DNA of 16,506 bases from Candidatus Omnitrophota bacterium (lineage in GTDB: Bacteria; Omnitrophota; Gorgyraeia; Pluralincolimonadales; Pluralincolimonadaceae): positions 1 to 16,506 of the forward strand of contig JAQUSA010000007.1 in the NCBI GenBank assembly GCA_028715315.1. Reading direction: 5' to 3'. The notes under the pieces are model-generated. The model saw only the letters and a list, made by a program, of their open reading frames with translations, ran no database searches and was not told where the DNA came from. Positions 1 through 7,953 of the stretch are shown one piece after another. The translations under genes were made by a program, and so were the position numbers. Position 1 is the first letter of the stretch. Every line of letters begins with the position of its first letter.

Positions 1-477
1 GTGACGGCAGACCTGCTTATGTCGGGAGCCAATGTCAAGGCGCAGGATGTCCGCGGCTATACGGCGTTATTGTATGCGGCGGAGAACGGCCATATAGATA
101 CCGCTAAACTCCTGCTCGAGAAGGGCTCCGACCCGAACCAGAGGTGCCTTACCACCGACACCGCGCTTACGCTTGCCATACAAAAGAAGGACGCGGAGAT
201 GGTCCAGTTGCTCCTGTCCAAGGGCGCCGACCCGAATACAAAACTGACCGAAGGGACCTTTTTCGGCCGGCACGGCGAAAACAGCGGACTCGACGGCATC
301 ACGGCCCTGATGAGAGCCGTACAAGCCGGCAGTATCGAGATCACCCGGATGCTGCTGGACAAGGGCGCTAAGGTCAACGAGGTGACCTCAATGAGCAATA
401 CCGCCCTTTCGTATGCCGTTGAAGGCGGACATAAGGAGATCGCGGACCTGCTTATCAATAAGGGAGCCAAGCAGTAA
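1..477 (+). CDS. Ankyrin-repeat protein, 3' part (5' end outside window)
   Basis: The visible 158 residues are almost entirely ankyrin repeats, which mediate protein-protein contacts; the partner cannot be told from the sequence. Repeat units with the TAL..A...GH...A.LLL.KGA.PN pattern are seen at about residues 17-49, 50-82, 97-129 and 130-158, with the tail of an earlier repeat at 1-16. A non-repeat insertion of about 14 residues (TEGTFFGRHGENSG) lies between the third and fourth units. The reading frame is open from the first base and the GTG at position 1 falls inside a repeat helix, so it is probably an internal valine codon rather than a start. No signal peptide or membrane segment can be judged because the N-terminus is missing. 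The gene ends 29 nt before the -35 box of the next promoter and no intrinsic terminator follows it. Family assignment is secure; function is unknown. Confidence 0.85.
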   Translation: MTADLLMSGANVKAQDVRGYTALLYAAENGHIDTAKLLLEKGSDPNQRCLTTDTALTLAIQKKDAEMVQLLLSKGADPNTKLTEGTFFGRHGENSGLDGITALMRAVQAGSIEITRMLLDKGAKVNEVTSMSNTALSYAVEGGHKEIADLLINKGAKQ

Positions 478-505
478 ATACGCTATATTTTGTATCAGAT
501 TTATT

Positions 506-534
506 TTGACACCACAACCCGGTTGTGGTATAAG
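506..534 (+). promoter_or_regulatory. Sigma70-type promoter of the pur operon
   Basis: A perfect -35 hexamer TTGACA (506-511) and a -10 hexamer TATAAG (529-534, one mismatch from TATAAT) are separated by exactly 17 bp. The surrounding DNA is AT-rich compared with the genes. The predicted transcription start is near 541, giving a leader of about 98 nt before purB. It is the only strong promoter-like sequence noticed between the ankyrin gene and the gdhA leader, so it is inferred to drive the whole 639-15318 gene run. Confidence 0.8.
511..529. promoter_or_regulatory. 19-bp palindromic operator candidate inside the pur promoter spacer
   Basis: ACCACAACCCGGTTGTGGT is a perfect inverted repeat with 9-bp arms around a central C. 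It fills the whole 17-bp spacer and shares one base with the -35 box and one with the -10 box, so a bound dimer would block RNA polymerase. Position and symmetry make a repressor operator the simplest reading. The arms do not look like the E. coli PurR site (GCAAACGTTTGC core) or the B. subtilis PurBox, so the regulator is unknown. It is unlikely to be a terminator: the perfect arms leave a one-base loop and no T run follows. Confidence 0.7.
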
Positions 535-638
535 TAATCGTAGTAAAAGCCTACATCAAACAAGTAATCCTCTATATAAAAAGAAGAAAATATGTCCCTC
601 GGACTGTCCTTAATTGACGTTGTGTCATTGGAGGCAAG
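535..638 (+). promoter_or_regulatory. 5' untranslated leader of the pur operon
   Basis: This AT-rich leader holds only small structures: GTCC/GGAC (595-605, 3-nt loop) and TGAC/GTCA (615-627, 5-nt loop) just upstream of the ribosome binding site. A GGAGG (630-634) lies 4 nt before the purB ATG. No purine riboswitch core and no T-run terminator were recognised. A 16-codon open frame (592-642) ends in an ATGA overlap with the purB start and is listed separately. Confidence 0.5.
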
Positions 639-642
639 ATGA
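592..642 (+). CDS. Possible 16-residue leader ORF coupled to purB (speculative)
   Basis: An ATG at 592 opens a short frame, MSLGLSLIDVVSLEAR, whose TGA overlaps the purB start codon as ATGA. This is the same junction used at purB/purC, purE/tsaC, rpiB/glyA and the deaminase/nrdR boundary. Upstream is only a weak purine-rich stretch (AAGAAGAAAA) and no proper Shine-Dalgarno. The peptide shows no run of a regulatory amino acid. An open frame of this length arises easily by chance, so this is listed only as a possibility. If translated, it could couple ribosome flow into purB. Confidence 0.2.
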   Translation: MSLGLSLIDVVSLEAR

Positions 643-1931
643 TAGAGAGATATACCCTGCCCAGGATGGGTAAGATCTGGGAAGACCAGAACCGTTTCCA
701 GCGGATGCTAGACGTGGAGATAATGGCCTGCGAGGCGTTCGCGAGGAAGAAACTCATACCCAAATCCGCCCTTTTAGAGATAAAGAAGAGGGCCCGCTTC
801 GACGTAAACCGCATTAAAGAGATCGAAAAAGAGACCAAACACGACGTTATCGCCTTCATAAAGAGCATATCCGAGAACGTCGGGCCCGACGCGAAGTATA
901 TACACATGGGCCTGACCTCCAGCGACGTCCTCGATACCGCGCTATCCCTCCAGATGCGGGATGCCGCCGATATAATCATCGAGGACCTCAACAGGTTCCT
1001 CATAGCCCTCGAGAGGAAAGCCAAAAAATACAAGAACGCCCCGTGCGTCGGCAGGACCCACGGCATACACGCTGAGCCTATGACCTTCGGGCTTAAGTTC
1101 GCGCTTATATATGCCGAGACGCAGCGCAATATCGCGCGCATGAAGGCCGCGCGCGAGGCGATCAGCGTCGGGAAACTCTCCGGCGCGGTCGGCACGTTCG
1201 CGAACGTCGACCCGTGGGTCGAGGAGTATGTCTGCAAGCGCCTGAAGCTCGCGCCGGCGCCGATAGCGACGCAGGTGATCCAGCGCGACAGGCACGCGCA
1301 GTTCCTTTCGACCATAGCCATAATCGGCGGCACGCTCGAGAAGTTCGCCACCGAGGTCAGGGCCCTACAGAGGACGGAAGTCCTCGAGGCGGAGGAGCCT
1401 TTCACCGAGGGGCAGAAGGGTTCTTCGGCGATGCCGCACAAGCGCAACCCGGTCATCTGCGAACGGATCGCCGGCCTCGCGAGGGTCCTGCGCGGCAACG
1501 CGCTCGCATCCATGGAGAACATATCGTTATGGCACGAGCGGGACATCTCGCACTCGTCGGTCGAGCGCGTGATATTGCCGGATTCGTGCATCCTTCTCGA
1601 TTACATGTTAAACCTCGCGACCGACGTCGCGATGCATATGGCCGTATATCCCGACAGGATGATAGAGAACCTGAACAGGATGAAGGGCCTCGTATTCTCC
1701 CAGAGGGTGCTGCTCTCGCTGATAGGGAAAGGCGTGACGAGGAACGAGGCGTACGACCTGGTCCAACGCTGCGCGATGCGCGTCTGGAAGGAAAATGTGG
1801 AGTTCAGGTCCGCATTGGCGGACGATATCGAGGTAACGAGGTATCTCGCGCAGGAGGAGATAGAGGACTGCTTCGACCTCGGATACTACACGAAGAACGT
1901 GGATAGGATATATAAACGGTTAGGGCTATGA
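639..1931 (+). CDS. purB: Adenylosuccinate lyase
   Basis: PurB acts twice in purine synthesis: it splits SAICAR to AICAR plus fumarate, and adenylosuccinate to AMP plus fumarate. The 430-residue length is normal for the cytosolic bacterial enzyme. The fumarase/aspartase superfamily signature GSSAMPHKRNP is at about residues 260-270 and provides the catalytic serine loop. GRTHGIHAEP at about 138-147 carries the conserved active-site histidine region, and TSSDVLDTA near residue 94 is a further family motif. The ATG at 639 is preceded by GGAGG at a spacing of 4 nt. It is the first gene of the pur run and its TGA overlaps the purC start as ATGA, implying translational coupling. Identification is secure. 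Confidence 0.97.
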   Translation: MIERYTLPRMGKIWEDQNRFQRMLDVEIMACEAFARKKLIPKSALLEIKKRARFDVNRIKEIEKETKHDVIAFIKSISENVGPDAKYIHMGLTSSDVLDTALSLQMRDAADIIIEDLNRFLIALERKAKKYKNAPCVGRTHGIHAEPMTFGLKFALIYAETQRNIARMKAAREAISVGKLSGAVGTFANVDPWVEEYVCKRLKLAPAPIATQVIQRDRHAQFLSTIAIIGGTLEKFATEVRALQRTEVLEAEEPFTEGQKGSSAMPHKRNPVICERIAGLARVLRGNALASMENISLWHERDISHSSVERVILPDSCILLDYMLNLATDVAMHMAVYPDRMIENLNRMKGLVFSQRVLLSLIGKGVTRNEAYDLVQRCAMRVWKENVEFRSALADDIEVTRYLAQEEIEDCFDLGYYTKNVDRIYKRLGL

Positions 1932-2833
1932 CAGAGAACACAAAAGAAGAAGTGATACTGGTAACCGAGGGCGTGCCCCTTAAGTTCTACAAGCGCGGCA
2001 AGGTGCGCGATATTTACGAGCTCGACGGCAAGCTGCTGATAGTCGCTACGGACAGGATATCCTGTTTCGACGTCGTGCTGCAGGAAGGCATCCCGTTCAA
2101 GGGCAAGGTCCTGACGCAGATATCGAGTTTTTGGTTCTCCCTCCTTAAGGACATTACCGAAAACCATGTCGTGACCTTCGACATGGATTCGCTTCGCGAC
2201 AAGCTGGGCGATTCGACGGATATGCTTCGCAACCGCTCCATGCTAGTCAAGAGGACGCGCCCGCTGCCGGTAGAATGCGTTGTCAGGGGCTACCTGTCCG
2301 GCTCCGGCTGGAAGGAATACAAGGAGAACGGCGAGATCTGCGGCATCAAACTTCCGAGGGGCCTCAAGGAATCGGACCAGCTGCCCGAACCGCTCTTCAC
2401 GCCGTCTACAAAAGAGGACATAGGCCATGACATTAACATGACCGAGATCGGCGCGAGGAAAAAACTCGGCGACAGGCTTTACGAGATGGTGAAATGCAAG
2501 GCGATCTCCATATATAATAAGGCGGCGGCCTACGCCGATTCGAAAGGCATCATAATCGCGGACACGAAATTCGAGTTCGGCGTGACGGAAGAGGGCAAGA
2601 CGATACTGATAGACGAGGTCCTTACGCCCGATTCGTCGAGGTTCTGGCCGAAGGAGAAATATAAGCCGGGCGGGCCCCAGATGAGTTTCGATAAGCAGTT
2701 TGTGCGCGATTACCTGGAAGGGCTGGACTGGTGCAAGGCGCCTCCTGCGCCGAACCTTCCCGAAGAGATAATAAAGAAGACCAGCAAGAAGTACCTTGAG
2801 GCATTAAAGAAACTAACCGGTAAGGAGCTTTAA
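1928..2833 (+). CDS. purC: SAICAR synthase (phosphoribosylaminoimidazole-succinocarboxamide synthase)
   Basis: PurC joins CAIR and aspartate using ATP to give SAICAR, the substrate of the PurB encoded just upstream. Family motifs are clear: KRGKVRDIYEL (nucleotide-binding start, about residues 23-33), VECVVRGYLSGSGWKEY (about 116-132), IIADTKFEFG (about 210-219) and DEVLTPDSSRFWP (about 229-241). At 301 residues it is the longer SAICAR synthase form, like the yeast Ade1 type, rather than the shorter form of about 240 residues common in Firmicutes and E. coli. The start overlaps the purB stop in ATGA, and the gene ends directly against the purL GTG. Identification is secure. Confidence 0.97.
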   Translation: MTENTKEEVILVTEGVPLKFYKRGKVRDIYELDGKLLIVATDRISCFDVVLQEGIPFKGKVLTQISSFWFSLLKDITENHVVTFDMDSLRDKLGDSTDMLRNRSMLVKRTRPLPVECVVRGYLSGSGWKEYKENGEICGIKLPRGLKESDQLPEPLFTPSTKEDIGHDINMTEIGARKKLGDRLYEMVKCKAISIYNKAAAYADSKGIIIADTKFEFGVTEEGKTILIDEVLTPDSSRFWPKEKYKPGGPQMSFDKQFVRDYLEGLDWCKAPPAPNLPEEIIKKTSKKYLEALKKLTGKEL

Positions 2834-5740
2834 GTGCTTTGGCGTATTGAGATAAACGGAAAGAACGGGACGCCCGACCCAGGGATCAGGAAGGACATCG
2901 AGGACCTCGGAATAAAAGGGGTCGGGTCCGTCGAGACGGCACAGCTGTATATTATAGGCGGGGATATCGGGCGGGTGGAGGTAAAAAGGATATCCGAAGA
3001 ACTCCTGTCGGATCCCGTCACCCAGCGCTATTCGTTCAGCCGGGTTCCTGCCGGCGGCAAAGGCGCGGCTCCCGGGATCAAGACGGGCAAAAAGGCTGTC
3101 GTCGAAGTCACGTATAACGCGGGCGTCATGGATCCTGTTGAGGAGAGCGTAAGGAAAGGCATCCTTGACCTCGGTATCGTAGGCGTCGATACGGTCAAGA
3201 CCGCAAAAAAATATACCATTTCCGGGAAGGTCGCGGAGAAAGACCTGAAGACAATAAGCGAGAAGCTGCTCTTCAATAAAGTCATACAGCATGTTGTCGC
3301 CGGGCGCGGCTCATATACCGCAAAGAACCCCCCGAAATACCATTTTAACCTTATAACGATCATACTGCTGGACGCCTCCGACAGGGACCTCGAGAGGATA
3401 AGCAGGGAAGGCCAGCTCTTCCTGGACCTGACCGAGATGCGCCACATAAAAGATTATTATATGAAGCTGGGGCGCAACCCTACGGATATTGAGCTCGAGA
3501 CCATCGCGCAGACATGGTCGGAGCATTGCGCACACAAGACCTTCCGCGGGCTTATTACTTACGAAGCCGGCGGGAAAAAGCGCCGTTTTAACAACCTGCT
3601 GAAAGAGACCATAGCGAAGGCCACCGCGGAGCTTAATAAGCCGTGGTGCGTGTCGGTCTTCAAGGACAATGCCGGAGTCATCCGTTTCGACGAAAAATAT
3701 AACATCTGTTTCAAGGCCGAGACGCATAACCATCCGTCGGCGATAGAACCTTACGGCGGGGCGAACACGGGCCTGGGCGGCGTGATACGCGACCCTCTCG
3801 GGACCGGCCTAGGCGCAAAACCGATCCTTAACACCGACATATTCTGTTTCGGAGAGCCGGATTACCCTTTCTCGCGCCTGCCGAAGGGCGCGCTGCACCC
3901 GAAGAGGGTCATGAAGGGCGTCGTCGCCGGCGTCAGGGATTATGGAAACAAAATGGGCATACCGACGGTCAACGGCGCGGTGCTCTTCGATAACAGGTAC
4001 ATCGGCAATCCGCTCGTATACTGCGGCAACGTCGGGCTGATGCCGAAAGAAAAATCTTTTAAAGAAGTACCTAAGGACGGCGACCTCGTAGTGGTGGTCG
4101 GCGGGAGGACCGGGCGCGACGGCATACACGGAGCCACGTTCTCCTCGGGCGAGCTGACGTCGGAATCGGAGCAGGTCTCCGCGCAGGCCGTACAGATCGG
4201 CAACCCTATAGAAGAGAAGAAGATGGCGGACTGTATCCTGAAGGCGCGCGATATGGACCTTTACGATGCGATAACGGATTGCGGCGCGGGCGGGCTGTCG
4301 AGCGCGGTCGGCGAGTTAGGGGAGAATACGGGCGTAAGGGTCGACCTTTCCGAGGTGCCGTTGAAATATGACGGGCTTACATATACCGAGATATGGATAT
4401 CGGAGGCGCAGGAGAGGATGGTCCTTTCCGTGCCCAAAGAAAAGGCGAAGCGGCTCCTCGAGGTCTTCGCGAAAGAGGACGTGGAAGCGACGGTCATAGG
4501 CGAATTCACCAGGACGAGGAAGCTCGAGCTGTTCTACGGCCGCGAAAAAGTTTGCGACATGAAGATGGAATTCCTGCACGGCGGCAACCCCAAGGTGGTA
4601 AGGAAAGCGAAGTGGAAGGCTCCGAAATACGCGGAACCCCGGTTCGCGTGCCCGAAGGACCTGACGCCGTCCCTGCTGGGCCTGCTGTCCAACTGGAATA
4701 TCTGCAGCAAGGAGTGGATAATAAGGCAGTATGACCACGAGGTGCAGGGAGGCTCGGTCGTCAAGCCTCTCGTCGGCGTATGCAACGACGGCCCGTCAGA
4801 CGCGGCGGTCGCGATACCCGTGCTCGGATCGAAGAGAGGCGTAGTGGTATCGAACGGCATCAATCCGAGATACGGAGACATAGACCCGTACTGGATGGCG
4901 GCCTCGAATATCGACGAAGCGTTAAGGCAGATAACCGCCGTCGGGGGAGAGCTCGAACAGGTCGCTATACTCGATAACTTCTGCTGGGGCGATACCGACC
5001 AGGCGCCGCAGCTCGGAAGCCTCGTAAGGGCGTCCCTGGGATGCTATGACGCGTCAAAGGCGTTCGGTACGCCGTTCATCTCGGGCAAGGACAGCCTGCA
5101 TAACGAATATATCGTAGGGAACAGGCGCGTCTCGATACCCGGCACGCTGCTGATATCGGCAATAAGCGTGACGGGTGACGTGACGAAATGCATAACGATG
5201 GATTTTAAGGAGGCGGGCAGCCTCATATATATAGTCGGCGGGACCTTCAACGAATTGGGCGGGTCGTATTATTTCGGGCTTAACGGCGTCACCGGAAATT
5301 CCGTGCCGACCGTTGACCTGAAGCGCGCCCGGTCCGTCATGGAGAAGCTCAGTGCGGCGATAAGGGCCCGCCTCGTATCGGCGTGCCATGATTGCTCCGA
5401 AGGAGGCATAGGAGTGGCCGCCGCGGAAATGGCATTCGCGGGAGGGCTGGGGGCCGAGATATCGTTGAGCGAGGTCCCCTACGGGCAAAAATATCCCCCG
5501 TCCGGGGGCAGGCGCAATGACCATATTTTATTCTCGGAATCCAACACGAGGTTCATCGTCGAGGTAAGCAAGGAGAACCGCGCGGAATTCGAGAAGTCGA
5601 TGAAAGGCGCCGTGATAGGATTGATAGGAAGGGTCATCGATTCCGGGGATTTTGCCGTGTACGGCCTGGACGGGAAAGTGGCCGTGAGGACGGATATAGC
5701 CGAGATGAAGGAGGCATGGCAGGGCCCGCTAAGATGGTAG
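2834..5740 (+). CDS. purL: FGAM synthase with two N-terminal PurS-like modules
   Basis: PurL converts FGAR, glutamine and ATP to FGAM, using ammonia delivered by the separate glutaminase PurQ encoded next. The 968-residue protein starts at a GTG placed directly after the purC stop, with AAGGAG (2822-2827) 6 nt upstream. Residues about 1-70 and 90-155 are two PurS-like repeats that align with each other around RK..(E/L)DLGI.GV.(S/T)V(E/K)TA. Synthase motifs follow: WSEHCAHKTF (about 228), ETHNHPSAIEPYGGANTG (about 296), TDCGAGGLSSAVGE (about 482), ISGKDSLHNEY (about 750) and HDCSEGGIGVA (about 852). There is no C-terminal glutaminase domain, unlike the E. coli enzyme of about 1300 residues. 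Its size and layout are therefore between small PurL, which needs separate PurS and PurQ, and the large single-chain form. The fusion explains why no separate purS is present. Identification is secure. Confidence 0.96.
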   Translation: MLWRIEINGKNGTPDPGIRKDIEDLGIKGVGSVETAQLYIIGGDIGRVEVKRISEELLSDPVTQRYSFSRVPAGGKGAAPGIKTGKKAVVEVTYNAGVMDPVEESVRKGILDLGIVGVDTVKTAKKYTISGKVAEKDLKTISEKLLFNKVIQHVVAGRGSYTAKNPPKYHFNLITIILLDASDRDLERISREGQLFLDLTEMRHIKDYYMKLGRNPTDIELETIAQTWSEHCAHKTFRGLITYEAGGKKRRFNNLLKETIAKATAELNKPWCVSVFKDNAGVIRFDEKYNICFKAETHNHPSAIEPYGGANTGLGGVIRDPLGTGLGAKPILNTDIFCFGEPDYPFSRLPKGALHPKRVMKGVVAGVRDYGNKMGIPTVNGAVLFDNRYIGNPLVYCGNVGLMPKEKSFKEVPKDGDLVVVVGGRTGRDGIHGATFSSGELTSESEQVSAQAVQIGNPIEEKKMADCILKARDMDLYDAITDCGAGGLSSAVGELGENTGVRVDLSEVPLKYDGLTYTEIWISEAQERMVLSVPKEKAKRLLEVFAKEDVEATVIGEFTRTRKLELFYGREKVCDMKMEFLHGGNPKVVRKAKWKAPKYAEPRFACPKDLTPSLLGLLSNWNICSKEWIIRQYDHEVQGGSVVKPLVGVCNDGPSDAAVAIPVLGSKRGVVVSNGINPRYGDIDPYWMAASNIDEALRQITAVGGELEQVAILDNFCWGDTDQAPQLGSLVRASLGCYDASKAFGTPFISGKDSLHNEYIVGNRRVSIPGTLLISAISVTGDVTKCITMDFKEAGSLIYIVGGTFNELGGSYYFGLNGVTGNSVPTVDLKRARSVMEKLSAAIRARLVSACHDCSEGGIGVAAAEMAFAGGLGAEISLSEVPYGQKYPPSGGRRNDHILFSESNTRFIVEVSKENRAEFEKSMKGAVIGLIGRVIDSGDFAVYGLDGKVAVRTDIAEMKEAWQGPLRW

Positions 5741-6543
5741 CCATAAAAGGGAAGCCTAAAGTCATCGTATTGCGCGCGGCAGGGACGAACTGCAACGAGG
5801 AGACCGCATTCGCGTTCGAACACGCGGGCGCAGCCACCGAGCAGGTCCATATAAACAGCCTCGTCAACGGAGAGAAGAAGCTCCGGGATTACCATATATT
5901 GGCGGTCCCCGGCGGCTTTACATACGGCGACGATGTCGGCTCGGGAAAGATCCTCGCCAATGAATTGAAGTATAAGCTGGCCGCCGACCTCGGGAAATTC
6001 GTCGGCGCCGGGAAACTGATAATAGGCATCTGCAACGGCTTCCAGGTGCTCGTAAAAGCGGGCCTGCTTCCCGGGAAAGGAGCGGGCGGCGAAGTGCTTG
6101 AAGCGACGCTGGCCACGAACGATACCGCCAGGTATGAGGACAGGTGGGTCTACCTGCGGATGGCCAAAAGCCCCAACATGGAATCGCAGAACAGGTGCGT
6201 GTGGACCCGCGGCCTCGACGAGGTAATCTATATACCCGCCGCGCACGGCGAGGGGAAATTCGTCCCGAAGGATAAAGATGTGCTCGGGAAGCTCTGGGCG
6301 AACGGGCAGGTGGTGTTCAGGTATGTGGATCCGCGCGGCAAGCTCGCGGGATTCCCGTGGAATCCCAACGGGTCCGTGGATAATATTGCCGGCGTATGCG
6401 ATATGACAGGAAGGATCCTCGGGCTGATGCCGCATCCCGAAAGGCATTTGTTCTCCACGCAGCACCCGCGCTGGACGCGCGGCGAAGCGCAGCGGGAGGG
6501 TGACGGCGCCAGGATATTCAGGAACGGCGTAAAAAGCGTCTAG
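5734..6543 (+). CDS. purQ: FGAM synthase glutaminase subunit
   Basis: PurQ hydrolyses glutamine and channels ammonia to PurL. It is a class I amidotransferase: the nucleophile is in GICNGFQVL (Cys about 100), the catalytic histidine in MPHPERH near the C-terminus, and RAAGTNCNEET and VPGGFTYGDDVGSG are typical PurQ motifs. The chosen ATG at 5734 overlaps the purL stop by 7 nt, starts MVAIKGKPKVIVLRAAGTN, and has AGGG 9 nt upstream. An in-frame ATG at 5716 would add six residues; it has a strong AAGGAGG but only 1 nt away, which is too close for normal use. At about 269 residues it is longer than the B. subtilis protein (about 227); the extra length lies mostly between the Cys loop and the His motif. 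The function is secure, the exact start less so. Confidence 0.93.
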   Translation: MVAIKGKPKVIVLRAAGTNCNEETAFAFEHAGAATEQVHINSLVNGEKKLRDYHILAVPGGFTYGDDVGSGKILANELKYKLAADLGKFVGAGKLIIGICNGFQVLVKAGLLPGKGAGGEVLEATLATNDTARYEDRWVYLRMAKSPNMESQNRCVWTRGLDEVIYIPAAHGEGKFVPKDKDVLGKLWANGQVVFRYVDPRGKLAGFPWNPNGSVDNIAGVCDMTGRILGLMPHPERHLFSTQHPRWTRGEAQREGDGARIFRNGVKSV

Positions 6544-6551
6544 GAGTAAAA

Positions 6552-7952
6552 ATGGACGGAAGGATCAAGGAATATTGCGGGCTGTTCGGAGTATACGGCC
6601 ATAAGGAAGCAGCGCGGCTTACCTATCTCGGCCTGTATGCCCTTCAGCACCGCGGCGAGGAATCGGCCGGAATAGCGTCTTTCGACGGTGAAACGACGCA
6701 TGCCCATAAAGGGATGGGGCTGGTCGCCGATGTATTCAACGAAAATGCGCTTAGCGATCTCAAGGGCCATGTTTCGATAGGCCATGTTAGATATTCGACA
6801 ACGGGTTCCACCACATTGAAAAATGCGCAGCCGGTCGTCGTGGATTATTCCCGCGGGACGATCGCGGTCGGGCATAACGGCAACCTCGTCAACGGCGCAA
6901 GGCTCCGCGATGAGCTCGAGGCGCGCGGCTCGATATTCCAGACTACGCTCGATTCCGAGATAATAATACACCTGATGGCCAGGCCGGAGCACAAGAACCT
7001 GGAAGAGGGGCTCGTATATACGCTGAAACAACTGAAAGGCGCGTTCTCCCTCGTGATAATGAAAGAGGACATGCTTGTCGGAGTGCGCGACCCGCACGGA
7101 TGGAGGCCTTTGTGCCTCGGTAAGCTCGGGGACGCGTATGTATTGGCGAGCGAGACGACCGCGCTGGACCTGATCGAGGCGGAGTTTGTCCGCGAGCTCG
7201 AGCCGGGAGAGGTCCTTTATATAAGCAAGAAGGGGCTTCGCTCGACGAAACCGTTCGGAGAGAGCAAGAAGATAGCGCATTGCATATTCGAGCATATATA
7301 TTTCGCGAGGCCGGACTCGTATATATTCGGGGAGTCGGTGCATATCGTAAGGCAGAAGCTCGGGCATATGCTCGCGAAGGAGCATCCTGTCGACGCGGAC
7401 CTGATAGTCCCCGTACCTGATTCCGGTACGCCCGCAGCTCTTGGCCTATCCCACGAATCAGGCATCGAGCTGGAGATGGGCATAATCCGCAACCATTACG
7501 TCGGAAGGACCTTCATACAGCCGCTGCAGCACATAAGGGATTTCAGCGTGAAGATAAAGCTGAACCCGATAAGGGCGCTGTTAAAGGGCAAGAGGGTCAT
7601 CGTCGTAGACGACTCGATAGTGAGGGGGACCACTTCGAAGGCGAGGATCAAGAAGCTCTACGATGCCGGCGCGAAAGAGGTCCATATGAGGATATCCTGC
7701 CCGCCGATCAAGTTCCCGTGTTTCTACGGAATAGACTTCCCGACGAAAAAGGAGTTGATAGCGGCGACGCATTCGGTCGAGGAGATAAGGAAGTTCCTCG
7801 GGGTAACGACGCTCGGATATCTTTCGGTCGAGGGGATGTTGGGCTGCGTGTCGTGCCCGAAGGATTACTGTACGGCGTGTTTTACCGGGGATTACCCGGT
7901 ACCTTTCGGCGGAGAGGCGAACAAGTTCGCCACAGAGCATAAAGGATATTAA
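6552..7952 (+). CDS. purF: Amidophosphoribosyltransferase (Fe-S, B. subtilis-like type)
   Basis: PurF makes 5-phosphoribosylamine from PRPP and glutamine, the committed step of the pathway. The N-terminal Ntn glutaminase begins at Cys9 (YCGLFGVYG), so the first eight residues are a predicted propeptide removed to expose the nucleophile. LQHRGEESAG and HNGNLVN are glutaminase motifs. The PRPP loop is VIVVDDSIVRGTTS at about residues 350-363. Cysteines at KIAHCIFE, SCPPIKFPC and in GCVSCPKDYCTACF near the C-terminus match the positions that hold the [4Fe-4S] cluster in the B. subtilis type enzyme, making this an oxygen-sensitive form. The length of 466 fits. AGGAG (6542-6546) overlaps the purQ stop and lies 5 nt before the ATG. 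Identification is secure. Confidence 0.97.
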   Translation: MDGRIKEYCGLFGVYGHKEAARLTYLGLYALQHRGEESAGIASFDGETTHAHKGMGLVADVFNENALSDLKGHVSIGHVRYSTTGSTTLKNAQPVVVDYSRGTIAVGHNGNLVNGARLRDELEARGSIFQTTLDSEIIIHLMARPEHKNLEEGLVYTLKQLKGAFSLVIMKEDMLVGVRDPHGWRPLCLGKLGDAYVLASETTALDLIEAEFVRELEPGEVLYISKKGLRSTKPFGESKKIAHCIFEHIYFARPDSYIFGESVHIVRQKLGHMLAKEHPVDADLIVPVPDSGTPAALGLSHESGIELEMGIIRNHYVGRTFIQPLQHIRDFSVKIKLNPIRALLKGKRVIVVDDSIVRGTTSKARIKKLYDAGAKEVHMRISCPPIKFPCFYGIDFPTKKELIAATHSVEEIRKFLGVTTLGYLSVEGMLGCVSCPKDYCTACFTGDYPVPFGGEANKFATEHKGY

Positions 7953-7953
7953 T

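Noticed and set aside
511..529. The 19-bp palindrome as an intrinsic terminator of the ankyrin gene
   Set aside because: The perfect arms leave a one-base loop, no T run follows, and it sits exactly between -35 and -10 boxes, so an operator is the better reading.
541..638. Purine or PRPP/ppGpp-type riboswitch in the purB leader
   Set aside because: The leader is short and AT-rich, contains only two tiny hairpins and no conserved aptamer core or terminator could be recognised.
572..1591. Long open frame on the minus strand opposite purB (339 codons)
   Set aside because: It lies wholly opposite a clear purB, has low-complexity Arg/Ser-rich content typical of a shadow frame, no recognisable domain and no ribosome site that stands out.
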